The notes: a model not told the origin generated them from the sequence alone. A DNA stretch of 63,146 nt from Allobosea sp. (GCA_024231975.1 JAAEQB010000053.1:1-63146); one strand, 5' to 3'; shown: positions 50,805-59,882, numbered from the stretch's first letter. A program made the numbers and translations.

Positions 50805-51560
50805 TTATTCGGCTGCCTTGAGCGGTCGCTTTCCACGGGGCTTGGCGGCTGTTTGCGGCGCCTCTGCATAGGGCGCGAGGATCGCCATGATGTCGCGCTC
50901 GCGCGGCTTGGCTTCTGCAACGAGTACGCGCGCTGCCACCGAGTCGAGATGGTGGTGCATCATGCTCGTGACTTTCCCGACGTCACCGCTCGCGAGCGCG
51001 TCGATCAGCAGGCGGTGCTCGTTGATGCCGCATTCCGAGGAATGTGGCCGGCTGTACAGCGACAGGATCAGGCAGCAGCGATAGGAGAGCTCGCTGACAT
51101 AGCGGATCAGGATCGGGCTCTCGGTCATCTCAGCGAGCAGGATGTGGAACTCTGTCGCAAGCCGGATCGAGATCGCGCTCGGCCCGCCGCGCGCGGCATC
51201 TTCCGAGTCGACATGGGCGCGCAGGGTCGCAAGCTGGGCCTTGCTCAGCCGGCCGGCGAGCTGGCGCACGACGAGGCGCTCCAGCTCGATGCGGATGTCG
51301 AAGGTGTCGCGCGCCTCCTGCCAGCTCGGCGTCGCCACCACGGCGGTGCGGTTGCGGCGCAGCTCGACCAGCCCTTCGGCGGCGAGCTGGGCGAGTGCAT
51401 GGCGCGCGAGGGTCCGGCTGACGCCGAAGCGCTCGCCGAGCGCGTCTTCCGGCAAGGTCGCGCCGGGTTCGAGCGCGCGCTCGATGATCGCGCGGCGCAG
51501 CGCCCGGCAGATCATTCCGGCCTTGTCCGATGCGCCGTTTCCAGCCTCTTCCCGCGCCAT
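50805..51560 (-). CDS. GntR-family regulator, FCD type
   Basis: A 251-residue GntR protein. The winged HTH (about 15-85) has LPEDALGERFGVSRTLARHALAQLAAEGLVELRRNRTAVVA. The helical FCD domain follows (IRIELERLVVRQLAGRLSK, ATEFHILLAEMTESPILIRYVSEL, NEHRLLIDALASGD). ATG 51560 is used; an upstream TTG/GTG pair is in frame without Shine-Dalgarno support. It is divergent from the AI-2E-type transporter gene. No operator could be identified with confidence, so its target is open. Confidence 0.85.
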   Translation of the reverse strand: MAREEAGNGASDKAGMICRALRRAIIERALEPGATLPEDALGERFGVSRTLARHALAQLAAEGLVELRRNRTAVVATPSWQEARDTFDIRIELERLVVRQLAGRLSKAQLATLRAHVDSEDAARGGPSAISIRLATEFHILLAEMTESPILIRYVSELSYRCCLILSLYSRPHSSECGINEHRLLIDALASGDVGKVTSMMHHHLDSVAARVLVAEAKPRERDIMAILAPYAEAPQTAAKPRGKRPLKAAE

Positions 51561-51701
51561 CGCCGACACCAATGGTTGAAGATCCCTCTCGTCTTAGCGT
51601 CAGCGGCGCGCAGTTCGCAATGCCGCGTGGGCAGCAGGCGGAACCGGGCGCTTCCTCTCACGTTCTCAAGACCATCCATCGCCGGCCGGGGGGCTTTGTT
51701 C

Positions 51702-54089
51702 ATGACCACGACACCGCCAGTCCGCCGAGCACCGATCCAGCACGAGGCGGGCGGCATCGGCACGGGCGATCTGGGGGGCGCCGACATCGTCAGGGTGGCG
51801 GCGGCGCTCGTCTCGGCGGCGGTGATCATCGCGGCGCTCTATTACGGTCAGGACATCCTGATCCCGCTCGCCTTCGCCTTCCTGATCGGCTTCGCGCTCA
51901 ATCCCCCGGTGGTGTGGCTGCGGCGGCGGGGGCTGCCCAAGGTGATCGCGATCGCGGTGGTGATGACCGTTGTGCTCGTCCTGCTCGCCAGCCTCTTCCT
52001 CGTGCTGGGGACACAGCTCCGTTCGCTCGGCGAGCAGTTGCCGACCTACCAATCGACGATCCACGGCAAGCTTAACGATCTCAAGGCGCAGTTCAGGGCG
52101 CCCGGAATGCTCGACAGCGCGTTGAACGCGATCGCCTCGCTTCAGAAGGAAGTGGAGGCGGTGCAGGGCGCACAGGCGCAGCGGGTCGAGGTCGTGGCGG
52201 CGCCGGGCACTCAGCTGCAGGTCGCGCTGGTCTGGCTCGGCCGTGTGCTTGAGCCGCTGGCGACGGCCGGCATCGTCCTCGTCTTCGTCGTGCTGGCGCT
52301 GCTCGACCGGACCGACCTGCGCGACCGGCTGCTGCGCATCCTCGGCGGCAATCTGCACCGCTCGACCGACGCGATCGAGGATGCCGGCCGGCGCATCAGC
52401 CGCTATCTCCTGATGCAGCTCGTGGTGAACACCAGCTTCGCCATTCCGCTCTCGCTCGGCCTGTGGCTGATCGGCGTTCCCGGTGCGCTGCTCTGGGGCG
52501 TCGTTGCGGCTGTCTTGCGCTTCGTGCCCTATGTCGGCGCGCTGATCTCGGCCATCTTCCCGCTGGCGCTCGCCTTCGCCGTCGACCCCGGCTGGCACAT
52601 GGTGCTGTGGACGCTCGCGCTGATCGCGGGGCTTGAGCTCGTCAGCAACAACATCGTCGAGCCGATGCTCTACGGCACCAGCACCGGCCTTTCGGCGATC
52701 TCGCTGATCGCCGCCGCGACCTTCTGGACGGCGCTCTGGGGGCCAGTCGGCCTGATCCTGTCGACGCCGCTCACGGTCTGCCTGCTCGTCCTCGGCAAGA
52801 CCTTGCCGCAGCTGCAGTTCCTCGACACGCTGCTCGGCTCGGTTCCGGTGCTCAGTCCGACGGAACGGATCTACCAGCGCCTGCTCGCCGGCGATGTCGA
52901 CGAAGCCATCGAGATCGCCGAAGGCGAGATCGAGGCGCTCTCGGTGGTGCCCTTCTACGACGCGGTCGGCGTCGCGGTGCTGCGCCTCGCCAGCGACGAT
53001 TACGGCCGCCAGGCGACCGCGGCGCACCGGCTGCGCATCGCCGAGGGCATGGAGGCGCTGCTGGAGGAATTGCGCGAGGAGCATCCGGCGACGGCCGCAG
53101 CCGGCTCCGCCCCGAAGGTGGTCTGCATCGGTGGCAAATGGGAGATCGATGCGATCGCGGCGCAGATGCTGGCTCATGCGCTCGACCTCGAAGGCGTCCC
53201 GGCGCAGGCGCGCAGGATCGCCCATGTCACGATGAACTCGGTCGCGAGGCTCGATCTCGACGGGGTGCCGCTGGTCTGCCTCACCTATTTCAGTAGCGAG
53301 CCCGACAGTGCCGCCCGGCAGTTCTGCCGGCGGCTGCGGCAGCGCTGGCCCGAGCTGAGGATCGTCGTGGTGCTCTGGACGGTGCCGCCCGAAAAGCTGG
53401 CGGGCGAGGCGGGCCGGGATATCGGCGCCGACGAGCTCGCGGCCTCGATCCAGGAGACGATCGGCCGGGTCCAGCGCCTCCTGCCCGAGATGGCGGGCGA
53501 ACCGGCCTTGGCGGCGACGCCGGCCAATGATGCCGAGCGCGTGGCGGCGCTCCATGGCACCGGCTTCCTCGACCCGGCGCTGCGCGACGATCTCGATGCG
53601 ATCGCCAAGCGCGCCGCCGATGCCTTCGACGTCGACGTGGCGATGATCTCGGCGATCGATGCCGAGCAGGAGATCGTCATCGGCGGTAGTAGGGAGCTCT
53701 CCGGTTTCGGCCGGGACGAAGCCGGCCGGCCCGTCCTGCCGCGCCGCGCCGCGATCTGCAATTACGTCGTGGCGAGTGGCGAGACGCTGGTCGTCGACGA
53801 TACCGAGCGCGATGCGCGCTTCACCGACAATCCTGTCGCCAAGACCTGGGGCCTGCGCTTCTATGCCGGCGCACCGCTGCGCTCGTCGGACGGCTTCGTC
53901 CTGGGCGCGCTCTGCATCCTCGATCGCGAAGCGCGCAGCCTCGACCAGCGCGAGCGCGAGCTGCTGGAGAAGCTCGCGGCGGATGTCTCTACGACGATCG
54001 GCCGGACCGGCGCCGGTAGCTCGCCGCAGCAACCGGGCGAGCCAGGATCCGAGGCGAGTGCGACGGTCGGACAGCCGGTACCGGAGTAG
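51702..54089 (+). CDS. AI-2E-family transporter fused to a Rossmann-like segment and a GAF-like domain
   Basis: A 795-residue membrane protein. Residues about 28-370 are an AI-2E/PerM-type exporter with eight spans (IIAALYYGQDILIPLAFAFLIGFALNPPVVWLRRR, VVAAVLRFVPYVGALISAIFPLALAF, NNIVEPMLYGTSTGLS). Residues about 400-600 include a cytoplasmic Rossmann-like unit (KVVCIGGKWEIDAIAAQMLAHALDLEG, GVPLVCLTYFSSEP, ELRIVVVLW). Residues about 625-770 are a GAF domain (VDVAMISAID, CNYVVASGETLVVDDTERDARFTDN, RFYAGAPLRSSDGFVLGALCILD). Plain AI-2E proteins have about 350 residues, so more than half is added sensor-like sequence. The ATG has a G-rich Shine-Dalgarno about 9 bases upstream. Confidence 0.85.
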   Translation: MTTTPPVRRAPIQHEAGGIGTGDLGGADIVRVAAALVSAAVIIAALYYGQDILIPLAFAFLIGFALNPPVVWLRRRGLPKVIAIAVVMTVVLVLLASLFLVLGTQLRSLGEQLPTYQSTIHGKLNDLKAQFRAPGMLDSALNAIASLQKEVEAVQGAQAQRVEVVAAPGTQLQVALVWLGRVLEPLATAGIVLVFVVLALLDRTDLRDRLLRILGGNLHRSTDAIEDAGRRISRYLLMQLVVNTSFAIPLSLGLWLIGVPGALLWGVVAAVLRFVPYVGALISAIFPLALAFAVDPGWHMVLWTLALIAGLELVSNNIVEPMLYGTSTGLSAISLIAAATFWTALWGPVGLILSTPLTVCLLVLGKTLPQLQFLDTLLGSVPVLSPTERIYQRLLAGDVDEAIEIAEGEIEALSVVPFYDAVGVAVLRLASDDYGRQATAAHRLRIAEGMEALLEELREEHPATAAAGSAPKVVCIGGKWEIDAIAAQMLAHALDLEGVPAQARRIAHVTMNSVARLDLDGVPLVCLTYFSSEPDSAARQFCRRLRQRWPELRIVVVLWTVPPEKLAGEAGRDIGADELAASIQETIGRVQRLLPEMAGEPALAATPANDAERVAALHGTGFLDPALRDDLDAIAKRAADAFDVDVAMISAIDAEQEIVIGGSRELSGFGRDEAGRPVLPRRAAICNYVVASGETLVVDDTERDARFTDNPVAKTWGLRFYAGAPLRSSDGFVLGALCILDREARSLDQRERELLEKLAADVSTTIGRTGAGSSPQQPGEPGSEASATVGQPVPE

Positions 54090-54185
54090 CGCCTCGGTCT
54101 CGCCTCATTCGGTTCAAGCCCGGTTCATCGGCTCGGGCCGACCTTCCTCCAGGGGGAATCGAACGAGCCGTTGCGGGAGCGCACG

Positions 54186-56948
54186 ATGCCCGGATCTCAG
54201 CTTCTCCGACTGGTCCTTGCGACGCTGTTCGTCGCCATCGGCTTCAGCCATGTGCAGGCGCAACCGCTCGAGAAGCGGATCGCGCTCGTCATCGGCAACG
54301 GCGCCTATCAGGCGGGTACGCTGGCGAGCCCGGCCAATGACGCCGGCCTGGTGGCGCAGACCCTGCAGGCGGCGGGCTTCGACGTCGTCGGGGCACGCGA
54401 CCTCGACATGGCGACCTTCCGTGCCTCGCTGCGTGAATTCATCGACAAGGCCAACGGCTCCGGGCCCGACACCGTGGCCTTCGTCTATTTCGCCGGATAC
54501 GGGCTGCAATTCGAGGGCGAGAACTATCTCGTTCCGGTCGATGCCCGCATCGCTCGCGACAGCGACGTGCCGCTCGAGGCGATCCGTCTGAGCGACCTGG
54601 TCAAGCCGCTGGCCGGATTGCCGCTGAAGGCGCGGATCATCGTGCTCGACGCTGCTCGCCAGAACGATTTCGCCCGCGCCGGTCAGCCGCTCGCCGGCGG
54701 CCTTGCTCTGGCCCAGCCGGATGCCGGGACGCTGCTCGCCTTCAACGCCGCTCCCGGCACGATCGCGCCCGACGCCAAGGAGGGTTACGGCGCCTATGCC
54801 ACGGCCCTGTCGGAGATGATCAAGGAGGGCGGGCTGAAGCTCGACGACCTGTTCGAGCGCGTGCGCCTGCGGGTGGACGGGCTGACCCAGGGGGCCGAGC
54901 TCACCTGGCACGTCTCGCGGGTCGAGGCGCCATTCCTGTTCTTCGAGCGCGCGCAGGGCGCGCCGGTCGAGGCCGAGCGCTTCTCCGAGCTGCGCTCGCG
55001 GCCGATCCGCGAATTCGATCCCCGTCAGGCCTATCTCGCCGCCGTCGCCCGCGACTCGATGCGTGGCTACCAGGATTTTCTTGCCGCCTATCCGGACGAT
55101 CCGCTTGCCCGGCGCGTGCGCGCCATCATCGCGGCGCGGCGAGAGGCGACCACCTGGCGCGAGAGCGCGCTCGCCGATACCCGCGAGGGCTACTGGTCCT
55201 ATCTGCGGCGCTATCCGCGCGGCCCGCATGCCTATGATGCCCGCCGCCGGCTGGCACATCTTGCCGCCGAGCTGGAGCCGCCGGCCGCCTTTGCGATGCT
55301 GAGCTACGACGTGCCACCGCCGCCGCCCGAAGAGGTCGTCTATATCGAGCGGCCGGTGGTCTATCTGGCCGACCCGGTCTACGAATTGCCGCCGCCGCCG
55401 CCGGTCCCGGTGATCTACCTGCCGCCGCGGCCGGCCTATTTCGTCGAGCTGCCGCCGCCTCCGCCACCGGTCGAAGCCTATGTGCTGCCCGTGCCGGTCT
55501 ACCATCCGGTGGCGAGCTGGGTCGAACGCCCGCGCTATGTCGCGCCGCCGCCGGAGAACGTCGTCAGCGTCAACATCCACAACACTGTGGTGATCGACCA
55601 GAGCCGCCAGACGGTGGTCGTCACCACCCCGGGCGGCCAGCAGCTACCGCCGGCCTCGGCTGGCTTGCCGGATGTACCGCAGCCCGCACCCGGCCAGCCG
55701 GCGCCGTCAGCCAGCCATCTGGGCATGGCTGCGGCAGCCGCCGCTGCCGTCGCGGCACTGCCGGCCGCGGCCGCCCTGCGCGCCGCAAGCCAGCGTCCGA
55801 AGCCGAATGGGCTGCAAGGCGCATCGGCGCCCGCCGCCGGCGCGGGCCAGGCTCAGCCAGTTATACCGCAGGTTCCCGGCCAGCCGCCGATGCAAGCGCC
55901 ATCCACGCAGCAGGCGCATCCGCAGCAGCCTCCGGGCAATGCCGCGCCGGCGCTTCGCCCCGGTCAGCCGCCGGTGCAGGGCGCCCAGCCGCTGCCGCAG
56001 CCGAACCAGCCCGGCCTCGCCACTGGCGACAAGGGCCATGCCGTGCCGCCGGTACCAGGAGCGGCGAAGCCGTCCTTGGCCGCGCCGGGCGCTCCGCCTG
56101 CGGGCGCGAACGGCCCCGCCTCGGCTGCGCGGCCGGTGCAGCCCGCGACGCAAGGCGCCCAGCCGCTGCCGCAGCCGAACCAGCCCGGGCTCGCCACTGG
56201 CGGCAAGGGCCAGGCTGCGCCGCCGGCACCGGGAGCAGCGAAGCCGGCCCTGGCGGCGCCGGGCACTCCGCCTGCCGGCGCAAACGGCCCCGCCTCCGTC
56301 GCGCGACCGGCGCAGCCTTCGCCGCAGAGCGCTCAGCCGCTACCGCAGCCGCATCAGCCCGGACCTGCCAACAATGGCAAGGGTAACGCTGCGGCCGCGC
56401 CATCCACGCCGCGTGGGCCTGGATCGATCGACGCGGCCCAGCAACAGCGCGCGCAGCAGGCGGCTCAACAGCAGAGAACCCAGCAGCAGGCCGCACAGGC
56501 AGCTCGCGACCAGCAGATGCGGGCGCAGCAACAAGCGGCGGCCCAGCAACGCCAGGCGCAGCAGGCTGCCCAGCAGCAGAGGGCGCAGCAACAGGCGCAA
56601 CAGGCGGCTCGCGACCAACAGATGCGGGCGCAGCAGCAGGCGGCGGCCCAGCAACGCCAGGCGCAGCAGGCTGCCCAGCAGCAGAGAGCGCAGCAGCAGG
56701 CCGCACAGGCCGCCCGCGAGCAGCAGATGCGGGCGCAACAGCAGGCGGCACAACAGCATCAGATGATGCAGATGCAGCAGCAGAGGGCTCAACAGCAGGC
56801 AGCGCAACAGCAGCAGCGAGCCGCCCAAGCGGCGGCGCAGCAGCGCCAGATGATGCAGCAGCGTCAGGCGGCGCCGCATCCGCAGGGGGGCCCACACGGA
56901 CCGCGGCGGCCGGATTGCGGCAATCCCGGGCAGCCGCCCTGTCGATAG
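54186..56948 (+). CDS. Secreted caspase-fold protein lacking both catalytic residues, with Pro/Gln repeats
   Basis: A 920-residue protein. Signal peptide 1-25 (LVLATLFVAIGFSHVQA). A caspase/metacaspase p20-like domain (about 27-265) starts EKRIALVIGNGAYQ. The catalytic His is Tyr (YFAGYG, Y105 in place of H), and the catalytic Cys is Ala (LDAARQ, A157 in place of C), so it cannot be a cysteine protease. Residues about 270-360 hold helical repeats (FLAAYPDDPLARRVRAII, YWSYLRRYPRGPHAYDARRRL). A Pro-rich region with three 58-residue repeats and a Gln/Ala-rich tail with 35-residue repeats follow. ATG 54186 has GGGAG upstream. It probably acts in the envelope as a binding or scaffold protein. Confidence 0.87.
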   Translation: MPGSQLLRLVLATLFVAIGFSHVQAQPLEKRIALVIGNGAYQAGTLASPANDAGLVAQTLQAAGFDVVGARDLDMATFRASLREFIDKANGSGPDTVAFVYFAGYGLQFEGENYLVPVDARIARDSDVPLEAIRLSDLVKPLAGLPLKARIIVLDAARQNDFARAGQPLAGGLALAQPDAGTLLAFNAAPGTIAPDAKEGYGAYATALSEMIKEGGLKLDDLFERVRLRVDGLTQGAELTWHVSRVEAPFLFFERAQGAPVEAERFSELRSRPIREFDPRQAYLAAVARDSMRGYQDFLAAYPDDPLARRVRAIIAARREATTWRESALADTREGYWSYLRRYPRGPHAYDARRRLAHLAAELEPPAAFAMLSYDVPPPPPEEVVYIERPVVYLADPVYELPPPPPVPVIYLPPRPAYFVELPPPPPPVEAYVLPVPVYHPVASWVERPRYVAPPPENVVSVNIHNTVVIDQSRQTVVVTTPGGQQLPPASAGLPDVPQPAPGQPAPSASHLGMAAAAAAAVAALPAAAALRAASQRPKPNGLQGASAPAAGAGQAQPVIPQVPGQPPMQAPSTQQAHPQQPPGNAAPALRPGQPPVQGAQPLPQPNQPGLATGDKGHAVPPVPGAAKPSLAAPGAPPAGANGPASAARPVQPATQGAQPLPQPNQPGLATGGKGQAAPPAPGAAKPALAAPGTPPAGANGPASVARPAQPSPQSAQPLPQPHQPGPANNGKGNAAAAPSTPRGPGSIDAAQQQRAQQAAQQQRTQQQAAQAARDQQMRAQQQAAAQQRQAQQAAQQQRAQQQAQQAARDQQMRAQQQAAAQQRQAQQAAQQQRAQQQAAQAAREQQMRAQQQAAQQHQMMQMQQQRAQQQAAQQQQRAAQAAAQQRQMMQQRQAAPHPQGGPHGPRRPDCGNPGQPPCR
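55981..56400 (+). repeat. Three tandem 174-bp repeats in the Pro-rich region
   Basis: Units beginning at 55981, 56155 and 56329 each start with a GCGCCCAGCCGCT-like sequence encoding AQPLPQP and repeat every 174 bases (58 codons). The first two are nearly identical, the third is diverged and shortened. Confidence 0.8.
56497..56750 (+). repeat. Roughly 105-bp tandem repeats encoding Gln/Ala-rich units
   Basis: Two close copies and a partial third encode QAARDQQMRAQQQAAAQQRQ-type units of about 35 residues. The copies differ mainly at synonymous positions, so the repeat probably expands and contracts by recombination or slippage. Confidence 0.75.
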
Positions 56949-56961
56949 AAAAGGCGGCGGC

Positions 56962-57069
56962 CTAGAGCATGTCCGGCGAACACTGGGTTCGCCGGACATG
57001 CTCCATCTCTTTGGTTTCACGCAATTCCGGACGCAAAACCGCTGCGCACTTTCGCTGGAATTGCTCTAG
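56962..57069. repeat. 108-bp intergenic repeat element with terminal inverted repeats and a long hairpin
   Basis: The element starts CTAGAGCA and ends TGCTCTAG. Inside, AGCATGTCCGGCGAAC (56966-56981) pairs perfectly with GTTCGCCGGACATGCT (56987-57002), followed by a CGCAATTCCGGACGCAAAACCG segment. This resembles intergenic repeats scattered through Hyphomicrobiales genomes. It sits between convergent genes and may act as a bidirectional terminator. The stop codon of the porin-like gene (57066-57068) lies in its right end. Confidence 0.65.
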
Positions 57070-57962
57070 AAGCTGTAGGCCGCCTTCACCTTCAGCAGGT
57101 GCTGGCTGAAATTGGTGACGTCGAGATCGCCCGGGACGCCCTTGGCCTTGCCGGCGATCTGGACGTTGTAGGCGGCCGAGATCGCGAACTGCTTGGTCGC
57201 CTGCCAGAAGATGCCGGGGCCGGCGAAGGTGGCGTAGCCGGCTTCCTTGCCGAAGCCGAGCTCGTTGTGGCGGCGCTGGTGGCGGACCTCGCCGCTGAGA
57301 TAGAGCCCGTCGAGCATTTGCCAGGCGAGCGAGCCGCCGACCGTGAAGGTCGAGGAGCGCAGATAGGGGCTCGGCCCCGTCCAGGTCAGGTCGTGCGAAA
57401 GGTTGAGCGCGGCGTAGAGCTTGCCGGGAACCAGTGTCTTGTCGGCGAAAATGCGCAGGCCGGTGTTATAGGTGGTGAAGTTGCCGGCGCCGGTCGGGTC
57501 GGTGCGGTTGAAGCTGGGGTCGACCACGACGGTCAGGCCGATGCCGTGCAGATCGCGGCCGAGCAGGCGATATTTCATCTCGACGCCGGCCCCGGCGCTG
57601 CGGCTGTCGGCCTTGCTGCCGCCGATGGTCGCATCGGTGTAGCCGCCGAGCAGATAGGGGCCGATCTCGAAGCAGGGGAAGAGCCCGTAGGAGCCCTGGA
57701 GCTGCAGGCCATGCGCGGCCTGGCGGCCGTCGCGGACGCCGAAGCCGCCATTATAGGTCAGGCTCGGGCCGAAGGAGCCGACATCGGCGACGTCCGAGCC
57801 GGTGGTGAAGCCGAAGGCGTCGGTCGGGATGCCTTCGCTTTCAGTGCAGGCGGAGAGCACCGGCGGCGCAGCCGGCGCGCCTTTGCGCGAAGGGAGGTCG
57901 GCGGCAAGGGCAGGCGAGAGCAGGCTCGCTGCGGCGAGGGCGACGGCGGCGGGCTTCAGCAT
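57066..57962 (-). CDS. Porin-like outer-membrane beta-barrel protein
   Basis: A 298-residue protein with signal peptide 1-23 (LKPAAVALAAASLLSPALAA), a short disulphide-type segment (SACTESEG), and alternating strands such as AAHGLQLQGSYGLFPCFEIGPYLLGGY, GAGVEMKYRLLG, LYAALNLSHDLTW and LYLSGEVRHQRRH. It ends in a C-terminal phenylalanine (LKVKAAYSF), the usual signal for BAM insertion. ATG 57962 has AGGAT upstream. The specific substrate is unknown. It is convergent with the caspase-fold gene. Confidence 0.8.
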   Translation of the reverse strand: MLKPAAVALAAASLLSPALAADLPSRKGAPAAPPVLSACTESEGIPTDAFGFTTGSDVADVGSFGPSLTYNGGFGVRDGRQAAHGLQLQGSYGLFPCFEIGPYLLGGYTDATIGGSKADSRSAGAGVEMKYRLLGRDLHGIGLTVVVDPSFNRTDPTGAGNFTTYNTGLRIFADKTLVPGKLYAALNLSHDLTWTGPSPYLRSSTFTVGGSLAWQMLDGLYLSGEVRHQRRHNELGFGKEAGYATFAGPGIFWQATKQFAISAAYNVQIAGKAKGVPGDLDVTNFSQHLLKVKAAYSF

Positions 57963-58083
57963 GGCTGGCGATCCTGTTGACGAAGCCACATTTCAGTAAA
58001 TGCGAATGAGTCGCAACATGGACTCTTCGGTCGCCGCGCTATACCAGCGTATTGTTGCTGCGATGCAACAGCCGCCCCCCGGC

Positions 58084-58647
58084 TCAGCCGGCGGCGCTCA
58101 CGGTGCGCAGGCGCGCGAACGCCAGCGGCGCGATGTCGGCCAGCGCGGAGACCGGTTTCCAGGCTGCGGCGTGGACCTCCTCTTCCTGGGCAATCAGTGG
58201 CAGGGCCGGATCGGCGACGAAGAGATATTGCAGGTCGTGATGGATGTGCGGCGGCTCGCTGCGGCGCGGATTGCCCGGCACCTCATGGCTGTCGATGGTG
58301 AAGGGCAGGTCGCCGTCGCGATGCCAGGGATGCAGGATGGGGCTAGCGACGCCGGTCTCCTCCACCGCCTCGCGCAGAGCGGAGTCATGAAAATGCGCGG
58401 CCGGCTCGTAATGGCCGCCGGGCTGGAGCCAGCGTCCGATCACGACATGGTCGATCAGCAGCACCTGAGCATGGTCGGGCGAGAGTACGAAGGCGCTGGT
58501 GGTGGCGTGGCCGGGCATGGTCTCGCGCCGATCCAGCGCGTGTCGTTCGGCGATCTGCCAGCGCAGCAAGGCTAGTCGCTCGCGCGGTCCGGCGACCTCG
58601 GCGAGATAGCGGGAGACGGTCGAATCGAGGCGCGCAAGGAAGCTCAT
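58084..58647 (-). CDS. NUDIX hydrolase
   Basis: A 187-residue protein with a NUDIX domain from about residue 40. The box reads GGHYEPAAHFHDSALREAVEETGV; the REAVEETG metal site is intact, but the first glutamate position of the box is Ala. It would hydrolyse a nucleoside diphosphate linked to another group, with substrate unknown. The N-terminal 40 residues are helical. ATG 58647 is used although no good Shine-Dalgarno is visible; an upstream in-frame start at 58659 is possible. Confidence 0.83.
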   Translation of the reverse strand: MSFLARLDSTVSRYLAEVAGPRERLALLRWQIAERHALDRRETMPGHATTSAFVLSPDHAQVLLIDHVVIGRWLQPGGHYEPAAHFHDSALREAVEETGVASPILHPWHRDGDLPFTIDSHEVPGNPRRSEPPHIHHDLQYLFVADPALPLIAQEEEVHAAAWKPVSALADIAPLAFARLRTVSAAG

Positions 58648-58696
58648 GGCCACGCGCATCGCATGTCTGGGGCTGGCCGGGAAGGCTGCCTTCCGA

Positions 58697-59728
58697 TCAG
58701 GGCAGCTTCAGCCGGTACTCCTCGAAGCCGCCATTCTTGACGCTGTCATAGCCGATGAGGACGCGCAGCTCGCCGCGTTCCTGCGCCAGCACGGTGAGCG
58801 CCTCGGCCTTGGCGTCCTTGCGCTTGGGCAGCTGGCCGAGCTCCTGGACGGCGGCGGGGGCGGCGGTGTCGAGGAGCAGGATCGCATAGGGCACGTCCTG
58901 CTCCTGCGCCGGGCCGACGAGGACGAGCAGGCGGCCATCGGCGAGCGGGGCAAGATCGCGCACGCCGCGCTGCGCTCCGGCCTTGAAGGCGATGAGCTGC
59001 GGCTTATCCGCGGCCGGCTCGCTGCCCGGCTTGAACAGTTCGGTGACGCTGCCGCCGACGAGGAAGGCACGGCCGTCGAGCGAGGAGGCGCGCAGGCCGA
59101 ACCAAATCCGGTCGCCGACCACGGCGAGGCCCTCGATGTTGAGCCCGTTGCTCTTGTCGTCGAGCGCCTTGCCGACAAAGGGCGCGACCTCGCCGGCCGC
59201 TCCGAGCAGGTCGGCGACGCGCCAGCTCAGTTCGGGCGTGCCGGCCTCGCCATTGCCGGCCGCAATCCGGGCCAGCAGGAAGGACGAAGGTCGGTATTCG
59301 CCGCTGCGCCGCGAGCAGCCATGCGAGCCGACGACGTAGAAATGGCGATCGGCAAAGGCGACGCCCTCGCCATCGAAGTCCTCGAAGCCACCCTTCTGCG
59401 GGCAGCCGATCACCGGCTGGCGTCCGCTGGCGCCGCTTGGGGCGCTGTCCTTCACCAGCTGCAGGCTGGGGCCGGGGGTGATCGTGCCCTGCTTCAGCGT
59501 CGCGAACTGGGCGGCCCTGTTCTCGTCGTTGATCACGAGGCAGCGATACTCGCCGCCGGCGGGTGGGCGGCACGCGATGCCGCTGATGTCCTCGGCGGGT
59601 TTGCGCGGCTTCTTGCCGGTGAAGTCGGCGGTGGCCTCAACCTTGCGCTCGGGCTTCAGCGTCTCGGCGCCGGCGGCATGGGGTGCAAGGAGACCGAGCG
59701 CGAGGACGGGCAGGATCGCGAGCCGCAT
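58697..59728 (-). CDS. Secreted DUF3616 protein
   Basis: A 343-residue exported protein. The signal peptide (1-20, LAILPVLALGLLAPHAAGA) is followed by the DUF3616 region: ISGIACRPPAGGEYRCLVINDENRAAQFATL, FEDFDGEGVAFADRHFYVVGSHGCSRRSGEYRPSSFLLARI, LNIEGLAVVGDRIWFGLRAS and GVRDLAPLADGRLLVLVGPA. This pattern suggests a beta-propeller. The function is unknown; related proteins are assumed to bind or hydrolyse a ligand in the periplasm. ATG 59728 has GGAGC upstream. It lies 49 bases upstream of the NUDIX gene, same direction. Confidence 0.82.
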   Translation of the reverse strand: MRLAILPVLALGLLAPHAAGAETLKPERKVEATADFTGKKPRKPAEDISGIACRPPAGGEYRCLVINDENRAAQFATLKQGTITPGPSLQLVKDSAPSGASGRQPVIGCPQKGGFEDFDGEGVAFADRHFYVVGSHGCSRRSGEYRPSSFLLARIAAGNGEAGTPELSWRVADLLGAAGEVAPFVGKALDDKSNGLNIEGLAVVGDRIWFGLRASSLDGRAFLVGGSVTELFKPGSEPAADKPQLIAFKAGAQRGVRDLAPLADGRLLVLVGPAQEQDVPYAILLLDTAAPAAVQELGQLPKRKDAKAEALTVLAQERGELRVLIGYDSVKNGGFEEYRLKLP

Positions 59729-59882
59729 GGTCTTGCTCCGAAGGGAAAGTGCCAAAATAGGAGCGTTGCAGCGAAATTCAAAGGGAAGGGAGCAGGGCGG
59801 AAGCCTCTGCGGGGACAGAGGGTGAATTTATCCCCGGTGCTCTGGCCGGCCCGATAATGCGCATCGGGCAAAGGGGCTGGTC

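Noticed and set aside
51666..54032. 788-codon minus-strand frame opposite the AI-2E fusion gene
   Set aside because: Low-complexity Arg/Asp/His product, no start signal, and the plus frame has clear membrane spans and a GAF domain.
56400..56880. Gln/Ala-rich direct repeats considered as a CRISPR-like array
   Set aside because: The repeats are in frame, without unique spacers, and belong to the coding tail of the caspase-fold protein.
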